Assembly: GCA_964247055.1 (NCBI GenBank)
Contig: OZ176050.1
Location: 5,022,001 to 5,086,000 of the forward strand
Direction: 5' to 3'
Source of the DNA: Paragordius varius
Lineage: Eukaryota > Nematomorpha
DNA length: 64,000 nt
In this document: positions 60,617 to 64,000 of the stretch, piece by piece
Position numbering within the stretch: the stretch's first letter is position 1
How the letters are laid out: the number at the start of each line of letters is the position of its first letter
The notes under the pieces: model-generated
What the model saw: only the letters and a program-made list of their open reading frames with translations
The model's database searches: none
Told to the model about the DNA's origin: nothing
Made by a program: the position numbers and the translations under genes

Positions 60617-62145
60617 ATTATATATTTAATTTTTTATGCAAACTTTGAGTATATATGTATTTAAATATTCGGACATTATTTATATATACTATTAGCATTG
60701 AAAAACACCTGATCACTTTGTAAACCACACCTATTTTTTTATAAGTATATTTATTATATAACATATGCATTCTAATAAATAATACATAATTTAATCATTT
60801 TTACCTTGACGTATGGTACAAAATTACGTAACGTCGTAATCAAACATTATTCCTGATACTTTAACATTATGTTTTTCATAGATATCTATTTATATACCAT
60901 ACGCTACGAAATACTTAACAAATAACGGAATAAAACTTGTGTTTAACATAGTTAACGCATCTGGCTGAGTTGTTTATTGAAAAAGTTATTGTTAAACATA
61001 AATATAAATCAAATGACTGTTTATATTTTAGTTTCATATGTATTTTTTACCTTATAATACTTTTAATTTAAATCAAGGCCACTATAAGTTGTTGTCAAAC
61101 CTTTTTATAATCTCTAATTTTCGCGGACCGAATCATATATGGTATTTTTTGATTTTAACATTCCGTAGACGTATTATTCAAACAAAGGAGAAAAGGTAAT
61201 TTTGTTATATTTCACTATATTGAAAGAAGAACTTATAAGAATATCTTAGTATTTTTATTAAATTAAAATATAATAAAAAAATGGCTAGATACCTTTTCTA
61301 CTTCACAGAAAAAGACCTAATTTCTATATTGCGATTATGAACTTTAAAGGACTCTCTGTAACCGAAATTACACATCACATCGTAAAAATTAAGTAAATGT
61401 ATAAGAACTAACAATATGCCATTTTTATAGCTATTTTTAACGTATTACATAAGTTAATAATGCGATAAGTCAGTTAGATTCGTTATACGCCCTCACTAAA
61501 ATTATCGGCGTATTGCCGTAATTTCTAAAAATGATTTTCTTGGCTATAGTGGTGAAAGGCGTGTTTTGAAAATCTCATTATTTACCTAAATTGTATTTAT
61601 CAAGCGTTTTTTTGTTTGATGGCATAAAATTTTTCAACTCACAGTTATACAGCCCTATAAAACGGTTTTGTGAAGCAAAACCGATCTTATTTTAGACAGT
61701 TGCTCCAGGGAAATATAAATTAATTTTTAATTTTTGAAATATGAGCCCATTTTTCACTTTAATAATTGGTGATTGTGCGCAAAACGTCCTAATTAACCAA
61801 TTATAAATTATATTTAAATAATAATTTAATTGCATTTGATTTTAATCGTTTGATGCTACATAATTTTATTAAGCGCAACCAAGTATAATAACATTGGTTG
61901 CATTTTTTTATACAATGTCACTTGGTTCAAAGGAATCCTTATATTAACTACCAAAAACATAGATATAAATCTTTAATATTTATTTTACTTAAATATTTAG
62001 CCGATTAAAATTTTAAATTTTTAACATTAACACCACAATAATAAAACATCCTTTTGGGGTGTGCATATATGAGAATTTTTGTTAACTCCGTTTTTAACTC
62101 TTTTTTTAAATTTATATTATTAATTAAAATCCTTGTATCTTTTAG
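60617..62145. other. Intergenic region between RIM-BP and HPPD
   Basis: AT-rich. The HPPD promoter and first coding exon should lie here, but I could not identify them. No repeat family from elsewhere in the window was recognised. Confidence 0.5.
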
Positions 62146-63768
<1,623 letters not shown>

Positions 63769-64000
63769 GTATATAAACTGAAAAATTGTTGATCCTTTCC
63801 CATTTTTTTATCCTTTTTGTTAAAGTGTATCATTTTAATAATGGTTCCATTAAAATGGTCTTTTTAACACTTATCTGCACAGGCCTGACAACGTCTAGGT
63901 TATATGAAATATAAAAATAATTTGAATCAAATTTTCAAATAATAGTCTGTGCACATTCCTTATTTGGGATCTTTCAATTTTTTGAACTCTAAATCTTGTG

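Overview
The window is AT-rich DNA (roughly three quarters A+T) from a bilaterian invertebrate. It has GT-AG introns, standard stop codons, animal-only domain architectures (a RIM-binding protein; RUN+TBC) and many decayed DNA transposons. Two short housekeeping genes carry 23-27 nt introns. Introns that small are known in animals mainly from dicyemid mesozoans, but most other introns here are 55 nt to several kb, so the lineage stays open.

Layout: (1) 1-12.8 kb, + strand: the 3' part of a gene with tandem EGF-like exons followed by a trypsin-fold domain that has lost all three catalytic residues. Its introns hold a broken hAT transposon and several MITEs. (2) 13.9-33.2 kb, - strand: SGSM1/2 (RUN + TBC Rab-GAP) in at least 24 exons. 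(3) 33.2-40.9 kb: repeats, including a 2 kb inverted repeat, a cluster of TTAA-flanked MITEs, a poly-C tract and a retrozyme-like element with an intact hammerhead ribozyme. (4) 40.9-44.0 kb: a compact island, UQCC2 (+) tail-to-tail with SLBP (-), and SLBP head-to-head with LSM1 (+). (5) 44.0-49.2 kb: mostly repeats. (6) 49.2-60.6 kb, + strand: a complete RIM-binding protein gene in 17 exons, with a dead mariner and a hAT MITE in its introns. (7) 62.1 kb to the end, + strand: the first recognisable exons of HPPD, running off the window.

Functional links: RIM-BP (active-zone scaffold) and SGSM/TBC-8-type proteins (Rab control of dense-core vesicles) both serve regulated secretion, though their closeness may be chance. 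SLBP and LSM1 act on the same mRNAs: SLBP binds the histone mRNA stem-loop, and LSM1-7 takes part in degrading those mRNAs. Here they are divergent genes sharing a 344 bp promoter region.

The most unusual element is the hammerhead at 40399-40462. Its conserved core is complete, its stem I has an internal loop, and its helix III is a 6-nt palindrome that should cleave best as a dimer, as in animal retrozymes. It lies in a 450 bp unit flanked by partial unit repeats, and two decayed relatives lie elsewhere in the window. All exon boundaries were assigned by hand from reading frame, splice dinucleotides and remembered family sequences; no search or alignment software was run.
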